DNA of 64,000 nt from Trichodesmium sp050015995 (GTDB lineage Bacteria; Cyanobacteriota; Cyanobacteriia; Cyanobacteriales; Microcoleaceae). Both the position numbers and the translations under genes were made by a program. The stretch lies in assembly GCF_050015995.1 (NCBI RefSeq), contig NZ_JBNHEP010000223.1, positions 116,483 through 180,482 of the forward strand. The letters run 5' to 3'. Under the pieces are notes generated by a model. It made no database searches and was not told the origin of the DNA. It saw only the letters and a list, made by a program, of their open reading frames with translations. Shown piece by piece: positions 56,926 through 64,000 of the stretch. Position 1 is the first letter of the stretch. Every line of letters begins with the position of its first letter.

Positions 56926-57015
56926 TAGTGCATCAGGAAAGTGTGGGAATGATAAGATGAATATTTTCCCTAAATAGTGGAAACGATCGTCGAATGTCCT
57001 CTGTCTGGTAATCAC
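56926..57015 (+). repeat. 90-bp direct repeat, left flank of RiPP candidate island
   Basis: It matches 60063-60152 in the same orientation with 8 mismatches by hand count (about 91% identity). Shared text includes CCCTAAATAGTGGAAACGAT and GAATGTCCTCTGT. This copy overlaps the stop codon of the 57012-58013 gene. The two copies bracket all three island genes. Confidence 0.85.
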
Positions 57016-58013
57016 GAGCTAGTAAAACAACGAGGAATTATGTTATTTGGGTTGCCATAGTAATCAAGAATCTCGTGAGTCCGCAGCACCATCGACTCCA
57101 TTAAAATTCCCATGTTCTTCTTCACCGCCAATTGTTCTTCCGGTGACACATAGGACACCTCTGCGAGCAGAACCTCTGTGATTTGTTCGTGTGCCCCCTC
57201 ATCATTGATGGAAGCATGCAGTAGGATGGGTTGATAGAATTCAGAAGGTAGCTCCTCCGCTTGACAATGCTCTTTAAACAACTGGTGGAACTTCTTGTCG
57301 TCTTCTTCAAATAGCATCAGTGCCGCTTTGAAACTCAGAGGATGCCGCGAAGCAAAAACTCCTAGGGTAGCGCAGAGTGCAAAAGTCATGGGGAGCGGCT
57401 GCATCTGTTTGAGTTGCTCCCCCTCAATTCCCACGCCCTTTAAAGAATTCTCAATCAAACGGTCGTGGTGCAACTCACAGACAAAGAATTCCTGGAGGAG
57501 TTTTTGCGTCCTCGGTGATTCGTAATTGGCTAAAGAGGGAGCTAACAGTCTTGGGCAGAAATGGGTGACGTGGTAGGATTCCAAAGCATAGCCAATCAAC
57601 TGATTTCTGGAGAGCGTCCCCTCAGCCATCTTCTCCAAGAAGGGAGAAGGGGGAAATCGCCTCTTTAGGCGCCCCAGGAATCTGGATAGTTCTCGGTAGA
57701 ACTGGAGTCCAGTCACCCCAGGGGATTCCACTTCCCTCTGGTTTTCGGTTAGCAGACCACGGCGCTGGAACTCGGCAAGCAGTTCTGGGAGTTGCTCTCG
57801 AATCCCCGGACAAGCTTGAGCTAATTGCTCTGAGGACATTCCACCGAGCTGCAACAGTCTTAAAAGTTGAGTTGTCTCCTGTTGGTCTTCAGGCGGAAAA
57901 TTGATGGAGCACCCTTGGTCGCGATAGCGAATTTCAACGCCAGTATCCTTAAATTTAAAAAGTACCCCATCTTTGAATAGTGGCTGTTGGCATAAAACCT
58001 TCGTCAATGACAT
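57012..58013 (-). CDS. RRE-like domain fused to heme-oxygenase-like diiron protein (catalytic type)
   Basis: The protein has 333 aa. Residues 1-95 look like a degenerate RiPP recognition element/PqqD-like winged helix (TTQLLRLLQLGGMSSEQLAQ, LLAEFQRRGLLTE). Residues about 105-325 are all-helical and resemble heme-oxygenase-like diiron oxidases (HDO/TenA-PqqC-CADD fold). Candidate metal ligands are Glu145, His148, His151 (LESYHVTH); Glu180, His182, His183 (CELHHD); His266, Asp271, Glu272 and His275 (HASINDEGAH). The full set suggests an active diiron oxidase. It lies 15 bp downstream of the paralogue at 58029 after an AAGGA site, so the two form an operon. Two sampled 60-base lines have 33 and 36 G+C, well above most of the window. 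Substrate inferred: the precursor at 59655. Confidence 0.75.
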   Translation of the reverse strand: MSLTKVLCQQPLFKDGVLFKFKDTGVEIRYRDQGCSINFPPEDQQETTQLLRLLQLGGMSSEQLAQACPGIREQLPELLAEFQRRGLLTENQREVESPGVTGLQFYRELSRFLGRLKRRFPPSPFLEKMAEGTLSRNQLIGYALESYHVTHFCPRLLAPSLANYESPRTQKLLQEFFVCELHHDRLIENSLKGVGIEGEQLKQMQPLPMTFALCATLGVFASRHPLSFKAALMLFEEDDKKFHQLFKEHCQAEELPSEFYQPILLHASINDEGAHEQITEVLLAEVSYVSPEEQLAVKKNMGILMESMVLRTHEILDYYGNPNNIIPRCFTSS

Positions 58014-58028
58014 AATTCCTTCCCTCTG

Positions 58029-59078
58029 TTAAATTGCCGAAACTCGTCGCAGTAAATGAGTAGTAGACGAGTAGTACTGACCTATAGCCCTATGGAAATT
58101 ATCATACATTTCAATAAATAGGTAAGTTTGCCCCCTGAACCGCTGTCTCGTTTCTCGGTCGATGTGGGGGATTTCTTGAAAGATGCGACGGATTAAGTGT
58201 TCCTGTTCCCGTTTTAGCTTAGTATTGACCAGTTCTCTCATCGGGTCGATAAAGTGAGAGTCTAGTTCAAGCCGCTCACAGGCTCCAAGATAGAGCTGGA
58301 AATTTTTGAAAGTTCTATCTGCCAAAACTCCCAAGGTAGTAAGAAAAAAAAGTGGCTCAAAGTTTGCCCAAAATGCCAAACCATTACACATCCCCATGGT
58401 TTCTGGGAGTGGCATTGTCTCTGTGAGTTCCTCATGGCTAATGCCAATAACATTAAGCGCTTCCATGGCCAGCTTATCTTGCCCGTATTCTTGAGAGTAG
58501 AGTTCATTGAGCAAATATCGAACTTTTGTAGAGTTTTGGAATCCCAGCACAGGAGACTGAAAACAGCGCTTTAGGGAGAAAAAGTGATAATTCTCGATCG
58601 CAAAGCCATACAAAACATTGATTGGCAGTTCAGGTGCTGTTGAGTTGATTAATTTCCAAAACGGATTTTCTTCAAGGCTCTTGTCGAGCAATTCATGAGT
58701 TAAATCCTCCAATTCCAGCAGGGTATCGATCCCTGAATGAACTCTCAACTGGGCAACGTCATCGAGCAATCCCTGCTCGTCTAAGTTACGCACGATAGTA
58801 TTAATAACTTCAGGGTTATCAGGAGATAACTTCTGTTGGAGTTCGCTCAGAGTTTTGGTTCCGTCCATGATGGAGAAAAGTTTCTGCAAGGCTTCTCCTG
58901 ATTGACCGTTAATCTGGAACTCAAAATCTCGACCATCCTGAGAAAGAATAATCCGATCGCTATAGATATTCACCTTACACGCCAATCGAGGACGCAGCAC
59001 TGTTTGGCTTTGCGTATCTTTTCCCTGAAAGCCTTGATTATGCATTTGTATATCTAAATTTGAGGCAACGCTTCCCAT
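58029..59078 (-). CDS. RRE-like domain fused to heme-oxygenase-like protein, degenerate metal site
   Basis: The protein has 349 aa. Residues about 28-108 form a clear PqqD/RRE-like domain (LRPRLACKVNIYSDRIILS, FEFQINGQSGEALQKLFSIM, DGTKTLSELQQKL, VRNLDEQGLLDD), the fold that binds RiPP leader peptides. Residues about 125-340 align with the diiron-like region of the downstream gene. Glu162 and His165 (IENYH), Glu197 and His294 are kept. His182/His183 of the partner are replaced by Gly199-Gln200, His266 by Asn285 and Asp271 by Arg290. It is probably a non-catalytic partner that presents the leader while the 57012 protein oxidises. It starts after AAGGAAAA. Confidence 0.75.
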   Translation of the reverse strand: MGSVASNLDIQMHNQGFQGKDTQSQTVLRPRLACKVNIYSDRIILSQDGRDFEFQINGQSGEALQKLFSIMDGTKTLSELQQKLSPDNPEVINTIVRNLDEQGLLDDVAQLRVHSGIDTLLELEDLTHELLDKSLEENPFWKLINSTAPELPINVLYGFAIENYHFFSLKRCFQSPVLGFQNSTKVRYLLNELYSQEYGQDKLAMEALNVIGISHEELTETMPLPETMGMCNGLAFWANFEPLFFLTTLGVLADRTFKNFQLYLGACERLELDSHFIDPMRELVNTKLKREQEHLIRRIFQEIPHIDRETRQRFRGQTYLFIEMYDNFHRAIGQYYSSTTHLLRRVSAI

Positions 59079-59529
59079 AACATTTTCCTTAATATCCGGG
59101 GTAAAAACATAAACTGAAATTTTAACTAAATATACTTAAACTTACTTTTCTCTTGGTCGATTGGATATGGCTAGGTTTCCTCAGCATCCCATCCTAGGTC
59201 ATGCTCCGCTTTCCGACCGCTTTTTCAAATTTTTTAGTAGTAAATGGCAAAGCTTATGTTATACTTAAATCAGTCGATTTGAAGTCTTCTCTTGAAAATA
59301 AGTTACAGCCCATGAGGCAGTAGTATATGCCTCAAGCAGGAAGCTTGTCTCCAAAGCTAAAACCTCAGTTTGGGTAAGTTCAGCAGAACGGATTATAGGT
59401 TTACACATTCTGTGAACTACTGCTTATCATCTCTGCCCGATAGATAAGCAGTTTCCTGATTCAACGAGACCTGACGTATTCTGCTTCGCGCGCTCAGTTC
59501 CACGTTCCTAGGGCTACCGCCAGTTAGTC
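59079..59529. other. Spacer between precursor and RRE genes
   Basis: It holds a lone composite-family hairpin module (about 59152-59225: CTTGGTCGATTGGATATGG, then CTAGG-TTT-CCTCAG, CATCCCATCC). No gene is supported. With the MITE below it separates the precursor from its proposed enzymes by 576 bp. Confidence 0.4.
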
Positions 59530-59635
59530 TTAGGAGCCATGTAAAAATTAAGTTGTACAAAATTTATTTTAGATAAATTGTGAAATTTAGCTTCCATAAA
59601 AGAAACTGTTCAGGTTATTTTTACACGAGTCCTTA
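59530..59635 (+). mobile_element. MITE downstream of the precursor gene (same family as 22312-22416)
   Basis: The left end is TTAGGAGCCATGTAAAAATT; the right end is the inverse of TAAGGACTCGTGTAAAAATAA. The interior is close to the ndhF copy (GTGAAATyTAGCTTCCAT). It lies 19 bp past the precursor stop, so it is transcribed as a hairpin between precursor and enzymes. It could limit read-through, giving more precursor than enzyme (inference). Confidence 0.7.
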
Positions 59636-59654
59636 CAGTATTCCATACAGGAAA

Positions 59655-59927
59655 TTAGAGGACGACAGGACACCAAAGTAGCTTCCCGTCCTTAATGGGG
59701 TATGGATGGCAATACGGCAGGGGGTATGGACGGCAATACGGCAGGGGGTAAGGTTTAATGGGACCAGGCTTTACTGGATAAATTAGCTTATCTTCGATAG
59801 AGATATCTACCTTCTCTGCGGTGATAGGAGAATCTGCAAGCAAACCCCCTTGGATGGAGAAAACTTCCTCAGTGTTTAGTTCTTCGAGATTGTCCAGGTT
59901 CTCGATTTTCAGACGCTTGTTTGTCAT
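59655..59927 (-). CDS. Candidate RiPP precursor: double-glycine leader plus Tyr/Pro/Cys repeat core
   Basis: The peptide has 90 aa. The leader (1-28) reads NLDNLEELNTEEVFSIQGG at its end, the classic cyanobacterial double-glycine pattern (L.EL..EE...I.GG; GG at 27-28) cut by C39 peptidase transporters. The remaining 62 residues end in two copies of PYPLPYC followed by Arg or His (C65, C73), then PYPIKDGK, LLWCPVVL (C86). The three cysteines are all in the core. An AGAGGT Shine-Dalgarno sits about 10 bp before ATG. It is followed on the same strand by two RRE-diiron fusion genes. No transporter or protease is in the window. Product class inferred from leader and neighbours. Confidence 0.75.
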   Translation of the reverse strand: MTNKRLKIENLDNLEELNTEEVFSIQGGLLADSPITAEKVDISIEDKLIYPVKPGPIKPYPLPYCRPYPLPYCHPYPIKDGKLLWCPVVL

Positions 59928-60062
59928 AATTTTTTTACCTCTTCAGTTTGTTTCAGTGAGAATTAGACTTGAATTTTCTCATTTGATGATCATTGTCTTA
60001 TATTATTTCTAATATGTCTCGCCAATTTGGCATAAAACTATGAGGTGCGATGGAAAATTGGT

Positions 60063-60152
60063 TAGTGCATCAAGAAAGTGTGGGAATGATCGGATGAATA
60101 TCGTCCCTAAATAGTGGAAACGATCGTTGAATGTCCTCTGTGTAGTAATCAC
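60063..60152 (+). repeat. 90-bp direct repeat, right flank of RiPP candidate island
   Basis: This is the partner of 56926-57015 (8 mismatches in 90). The TGA that ends the 57012 gene in the left copy is conserved here and ends a 64-codon frame of no recognised family (60149-60343, minus). The right copy may be the remnant of a gene end duplicated with the island. Bases 60153-60442 show no supported gene. Confidence 0.85.
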
Positions 60153-60442
60153 AAAACTCGGGTCTCATGGAAAGACCAGCAAAGGAAGTCAACGATATTA
60201 TTGTCCCAAATACCAAAAAACTTTTCCTGCGGAATTTGGTATACTGATGATTGGGGGTTGGTGATTAAGTAATGCTCTTCAATATTTATGAACCGTACAA
60301 CTATAGTTTTTTCATAGAGATTTGAGACAAAAGTATTACCCATTCACTAACGCCGATGATTGAGGTGGGTATGAGCGAGTTTTACCCCCAGAAGTTCAGC
60401 AGATCATAGCGAAAGACCAAACACAACAGTTAGAGCGAACGA

Positions 60443-61258
60443 ATGGCAAGTGATTGGTATCTTAGCTGTAACTATGAATTTCACGCCATAACTACACCCA
60501 AAACAACTGATGTAGTAGGTGTAGATTTGGGAGTGAAAACATTAGCAACATTAAGTGATGGGAAAGTATTTGAAAGTGTCAAGTCATACCGTAAGTTTGA
60601 AGCCAAGCTTTCGAGACTACAATACCATTACCGCAATAAAATTGTTGGTTCAGCTAACTGGAAAAAAGCACAACTGACTGAAAATAGCTAGACTACATAG
60701 GCGAGTAGCTAACATACGCTATGATGCACTTCATAAATTGACAACTTATCTAGCCAAAAACCACGGCAGTGTAGTAATTGAAGACTTGAACGTCAGCGGT
60801 ATGTTAGCTAACCATAAACTAGCCAAATCTATAGCCGACCAAGGATTTTATGAATTCCGTAGGCAGTTAGAATATAAAACTCAGTGGTATGGCTCTGAAT
60901 TAGTAGTCGTTGATAGATTTTTTCCATGATCAAAGACTTGTTCTAACTGTGGTCACATTCAAGAGATGCCATTAAATCTTAGGACTTATGAGTGTGGGTG
61001 CTCTGAGATATCTATAGACCGGGATTTAAACGCAAGTATAAATTTAAGAAATGTGGTCGGCTTGACCATTGATATAAAATCCGGATAATTACTATAGCCA
61101 AGTCATTGCGACTGGAACGGAGTGGAAGGAAGCAATCTCCGCGCATCCCTGAGATTGCTTCCTTCCGTCGCAATGACGACTGTTCAACCGGATTCTATAT
61201 GATGCCTCTGGACGGAGTGCTGCCGACAGTTCCGGTGGAAGCAGGAAGTAAACATTAA
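60443..61258 (+). pseudogene. tnpB (IS200/IS605 family), broken
   Basis: The N-terminal part is missing. From 60443 the frame reads TTDVVGVDLGVKTLATLSDG (first RuvC Asp) to KAQLTENS and a stop. After a frameshift, KIARLHRRVANIRYDALHKL and GSVVIEDLNVSGMLANHKL (catalytic Glu) follow, up to VVDRFFP and a TGA. Then SKTCSNCGHIQEM, CGCSEISIDRDLNASINLRN (zinc ribbon and final Asp) continue, a MITE is inserted at 61072-61200, and the tail ends VEAGSKH at 61258. All three catalytic acids survive in the DNA, but frameshift, stop and insertion kill the gene. No tnpA. Confidence 0.85.
61072..61200 (+). mobile_element. MITE inserted in the tnpB relic, with GCAATGAC palindrome
   Basis: The ends are ATATAAAATCCGG (61072-61084) and CCGGATTCTATAT (61188-61200), the same family as 56288-56543. 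Inside are two large complementary arms: GTCATTGCGAC, then GGAAGGAAGCAATCTC; and GAGATTGCTTCCTTCCGTC, then GCAATGAC. The homologous relic at 25380 lacks this segment, which fixes the insertion edges. Confidence 0.8.
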
Positions 61259-61540
61259 TACCATTTTCATAAAATATTGCTACAGTAACATAACAGGTAA
61301 AAGGAAATACGGAGCGCCGGAACCAGCAAAGATAAATAGACAAAAAATGGAGGAAAAAAAGTTTGATTTTGACAATAAATGCAAGCCATCAAGTATTAAA
61401 ATGTAGGAATAAATTACAAATTAGAATGTAACAGCCTTTTTTGAATTTGGTATAAAATGTCGCGCTTGTGACGTTTTATATCGGTTTTATGAAGCAGTTC
61501 GCACATTGATACTCAATTTTTTTTGCATCTATGATTTTCA
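61259..61540. other. Region after the tnpB relic, with IS-like right end
   Basis: Bases 61457-61500 (GTCGCGCTTGTGAC hairpin, then TTTTATATCGGTTTTATGAAG) match the right-end-like stretch at 25444-25490. No gene is supported. Confidence 0.45.
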
Positions 61541-61796
61541 TTAATGGATAATAGATAATTACCTCTGGTTAAAACCGCGAGGGAATTGAATATAAGGAAA
61601 TATTATTTCTTGTCTTGGTCGATTGGATATGGTGAGGAAACCTCCCCATCCCATCCTGACGGAATGCTCCGCTTTCCGACCGCTCTCTTGGTCGATTGGA
61701 TATGGTGAGGAAATCTCCCCATCCCTCGACCGCTTTTCCCCCTTTATTGGGGAGGCTTTAAAGGGTGAATTATTTAATTAATAATTATTAATTATT
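61541..61796 (+). mobile_element. Composite hairpin element (GGTCGATTGGATATGG family), copy 3
   Basis: It opens TTAATGGATAATAGATAATT, has two modules CTTGGTCGATTGGATATGG (starting near 61614 and 61687) each followed by TGAGGAAAyCTCCCCATCCC, then CCCCTTTATTGGGGAGGCTTT and an AATTATTAATTATT edge. Same orientation as copy 2. Bases 61797-62004 hold only the next gene's leader (GAGGAG). Confidence 0.7.
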
Positions 61797-62004
61797 CTCT
61801 AAACATGCTAATTATTTCCATTGAACTTCATCGCACACCTATCTCTGAATTTAAACACTCAATAAATTAACCCAGTAAAATTAAAATTGAGGTAAAATGT
61901 TTAATGATAGATTGATTGTCAAAATAACTCAAAAGAATAATAACATAGCAAAAAGCTAAACATGATAAAATGAATAACTAAGGGAGTTTCCGAGGAGAAT
62001 AAAA

Positions 62005-63483
62005 ATGGCTGTAAAACTGCAAAGACCAATTTTAGTAGGTGGCATAGGATTATCTCTACTGTTATGGTTATTAGATAGTGTCCAAAATTCTGTGGCAGAA
62101 TTTGGTGGAACTGCTATGTTAGGAATTATGGCAGCAAGTCTGGGAGTTTGGTTATTAAAAAGACCAAAATCTCTAGCGCCCCAAAAACAAACTATAATCC
62201 CATCACCAACAAAAGAAGTTGCCCAAGAGGCGATCGCAACCTTAACTACTACTATAGATAAGCTTGCTTTGGAAGTGGAAGGTATTAATAAGTCTGAAAA
62301 AATAAGTAATGATATTAGTCAACTACGTCAAAAAGTAGTAACTCTTACTCAGGAATTAGAAAGACAAGAATTAAGTATAGTTATTACAGGTAATCAGGGA
62401 GTTGGTAAAACTGCTTTGACTGAAATATTAAAGTCTCAGTGGATGTCTGCAAATTCCCAAAAAATAGAAATTACTGATATAACTTGGTTGCCAGAATGGA
62501 TAACAAAAAATGAACATGCTCAAGTTAATCTTCTATCACCTTACGACTTGATATTATTTGTGACTACAGGTGACTTAATAGATTCAGAATTTCAAGCTTT
62601 ATCAAAACTAACAACTTTCGGTCAACGTTTTATTTTGGTTTGGAATAAACAAGACTTATATTTGCTAGACCAAAAACCGCAAATTATCCAAAAAATCAAA
62701 GATACATTATCTACCATTAACTCAGAAGAAAATTTAGTCGGAATTTCTGCCAGACCTAATTCTATTAAAGTGCGAAAATATCAGCAGGATGGTAGTATTC
62801 AAGAATCTATAGAACAACCATTGCCAGAAATATCTGGATTGACAGAAAAGCTGAATCAATTATTAGAGAAGGAAAGGGAAAAATTAGTTTGGGCTACTAC
62901 TAGAAGAAAAGCAGAAATAGTTAGATTAGAAGCTAAAAATATTCTCAATCAAATTAGAAGAGAACGAGCAGTTCCTGTAATTGAACAATATCAATGGATA
63001 GCTGCTGCTACAGCATTTGCTAATCCAGTTCCAGCTTTAGACCTATTAGCAACGGCAGCTATAAATGCTCAATTAATAGTAGACTTAAGTGCTATATATG
63101 AGCAAAAAATTTCCCTAGAACAAGGCAAGCAAGTAGCAGGTACTATGGCAGAGTTAATGTTAAAACTTGGATTGGTAGAATTATCTACTAAAACATTAAC
63201 TACTATCCTCAAAAGTAACAGTATAACTTTTGTCGCTGGTGGCGGAATTCAAGCTGTCAGTGCTGCTTATCTTACTAGAGTAGCAGGTATGAGTTTAGTA
63301 GAATATTTTGCTACTCAAACAGATAGTAATTCTGTCAATGTTGAGAAGTTAGGAAAAATTATTCAAAGTGTATTTAGCAAAACTCAAGAAAATAATTTCC
63401 TTAAGTCTTTTGTAACTCAGGTAATAAGTCACATTTTGCCACAGGAGAAAAAATTAGAAGCTGTCTCAACTGTGGCAGAATAA
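62005..63483 (+). CDS. Membrane-anchored GTPase with C-terminal DUF697
   Basis: The protein has 492 aa. Two hydrophobic segments at the N-terminus (about 8-25 and 35-53) anchor it in a membrane. A coiled linker is followed by a GTPase domain with G1 GNQGVGKTAL (about 129-138), LFVTTGDLIDSEFQAL in the switch region and G4 WNKQDL (about 212-217). The C-terminal part (about 330-450; AAATAFANPVPALDLLATAA, then AGGGIQAVSAAYLTRVAG) is DUF697, common in cyanobacterial YcjF/Era-like membrane GTPases. Function unknown; probably membrane or envelope maintenance. It starts after GAGGAG. Its last 48 codons are duplicated downstream at 63627. Confidence 0.88.
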   Translation: MAVKLQRPILVGGIGLSLLLWLLDSVQNSVAEFGGTAMLGIMAASLGVWLLKRPKSLAPQKQTIIPSPTKEVAQEAIATLTTTIDKLALEVEGINKSEKISNDISQLRQKVVTLTQELERQELSIVITGNQGVGKTALTEILKSQWMSANSQKIEITDITWLPEWITKNEHAQVNLLSPYDLILFVTTGDLIDSEFQALSKLTTFGQRFILVWNKQDLYLLDQKPQIIQKIKDTLSTINSEENLVGISARPNSIKVRKYQQDGSIQESIEQPLPEISGLTEKLNQLLEKEREKLVWATTRRKAEIVRLEAKNILNQIRRERAVPVIEQYQWIAAATAFANPVPALDLLATAAINAQLIVDLSAIYEQKISLEQGKQVAGTMAELMLKLGLVELSTKTLTTILKSNSITFVAGGGIQAVSAAYLTRVAGMSLVEYFATQTDSNSVNVEKLGKIIQSVFSKTQENNFLKSFVTQVISHILPQEKKLEAVSTVAE

Positions 63484-63552
63484 TATGGCAATAGATACTA
63501 AGTACCTCTGCTAAATAATTAGTATATTGAGAATTTTTCCGAGGCGACTATA
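63341..63552 (+). repeat. 3' end of the DUF697 GTPase gene, copy 1 of duplication
   Basis: The stretch from TTGAGAAG in the coding region past the stop to GAATTTTTCCGAGGCGACTA is repeated 286 bp further on with few mismatches. Confidence 0.9.
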
Positions 63553-63626
63553 TATCTGAGAAGACTCCCAGATATAAATTGAACCAAATATTTCCCTACT
63601 GCCACAGATACTCCATTTTGTGAAAG

Positions 63627-63839
63627 TTGAGAAATCAGGAAAAATTATTCAAAGTGTATTTAGCAAAACTCAAGAAAATAATTTTTTGAAGTCTTTTGTA
63701 ACTCAGATAATAAGTCACATTTTGCCACAGGAGAAAAAATTAGAAGCTGTCTCAACTGTGGCAGAATAATATGGCAATAGATACTAAGTACCTCTGCTAA
63801 ATAATTAGTATATTGAGAATTTTTTCGAGACGACTATGA
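63627..63839 (+). repeat. Duplicated 3' end of the DUF697 GTPase gene, copy 2 (non-functional)
   Basis: It repeats 63341-63552, including the last 48 codons, the TAA stop and the following AATATGGCAATAGATACTAAG. There is no start codon or ribosome site, so it is a gene fragment. Bases 63840-64000 hold CCCAGTTAAGTGTTCCC words and no gene. Confidence 0.9.
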
Positions 63840-64000
63840 TCTGAATTGCTGGAGCTACTTATAACTGATAACTAATATCAAGTCTCATTAATTAGCCATA
63901 ATAAAAATCTTTTCTCTGATAAATTTCTCCCTGTTCCCAGTTAAGTGTTCCCAGTTAAGTGTTCCCTCAATTTTTTATTGTGGGTATTCAAAGAGACATG

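Noticed and set aside
60149..60343. 64-codon minus-strand frame next to the right direct repeat
   Set aside because: Its stop coincides with the repeated gene end, but the rest shows no similarity to the RRE-diiron proteins or any family I know. Not supportable as a gene.
1..64000. tRNA, rRNA or known riboswitch
   Set aside because: No T-arm (GGTTCRAATC with matching acceptor stem), rRNA core sequence or familiar riboswitch consensus was found by eye on either strand. A covariance-model scan (Rfam, tRNAscan) would settle it.

Overview
The window looks like the chromosome of a filamentous, AT-rich marine cyanobacterium of the Trichodesmium/Okeania type (Oscillatoriales). The grounds are a beta-carboxysome operon, an NDH-1 CO2-uptake type NdhF, GCGATCGC (HIP1) sites, giant hybrid Ser/Thr-His kinases, a PEP-CTERM remnant, and long repeat-filled intergenic DNA. 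From memory (not checked), Trichodesmium erythraeum carries phoX next to its ccm genes, as here. No tRNA, rRNA or CRISPR array was seen.

Layout. 1-20.4 kb: four tandem paralogous multi-sensor kinases on the minus strand (the first cut by the window edge) plus the decayed start of a fifth. 20.4-22.4 kb: transposase relic and MITEs. 22.4-32.2 kb: ndhF, then divergently ccmK2-ccmK1-ccmL-ccmM-LMW phosphatase-ccmN-ccmO; the operon is stretched by a tnpB relic and MITEs. 33-35.4 kb: secreted alkaline phosphatase PhoX with a clear four-unit pho box. 36.5-41.3 kb: a small secreted protein, a ~290-bp tandem repeat array and gatB. 41.8-44.7 kb: two Fe/2OG oxygenases of different folds sharing an N-terminal module, then a PEP-CTERM tail relic. 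45.1-46 kb: minisatellite and IS607 relic. 46.2-53 kb: coiled-coil protein, envelope-spanning OmpA protein with a roadblock-like domain, Ras-like GTPase, then a PAS histidine kinase. 53.9-56.2 kb: thioredoxin-like protein, PstS relic and broken glycosylhydrolase. 57-59.9 kb: a GC-richer candidate RiPP locus (GG-leader precursor with a Tyr/Pro/Cys repeat core and two RRE-like/heme-oxygenase-like diiron proteins) flanked by 90-bp direct repeats. 60.4-61.3 kb: broken tnpB with an inserted MITE. 62-63.5 kb: membrane GTPase with DUF697 and a duplicated 3' end.

Working together: NdhF (CO2 uptake) and CcmK/L/M/N/O (shell, gamma-carbonic anhydrase, scaffold) serve the CO2-concentrating mechanism, and PhoX serves phosphorus scavenging. 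The best candidates for undescribed systems are the RRE-diiron RiPP island, the OmpA/roadblock/GTPase operon, and the paired oxygenases with a common N-terminal handle.
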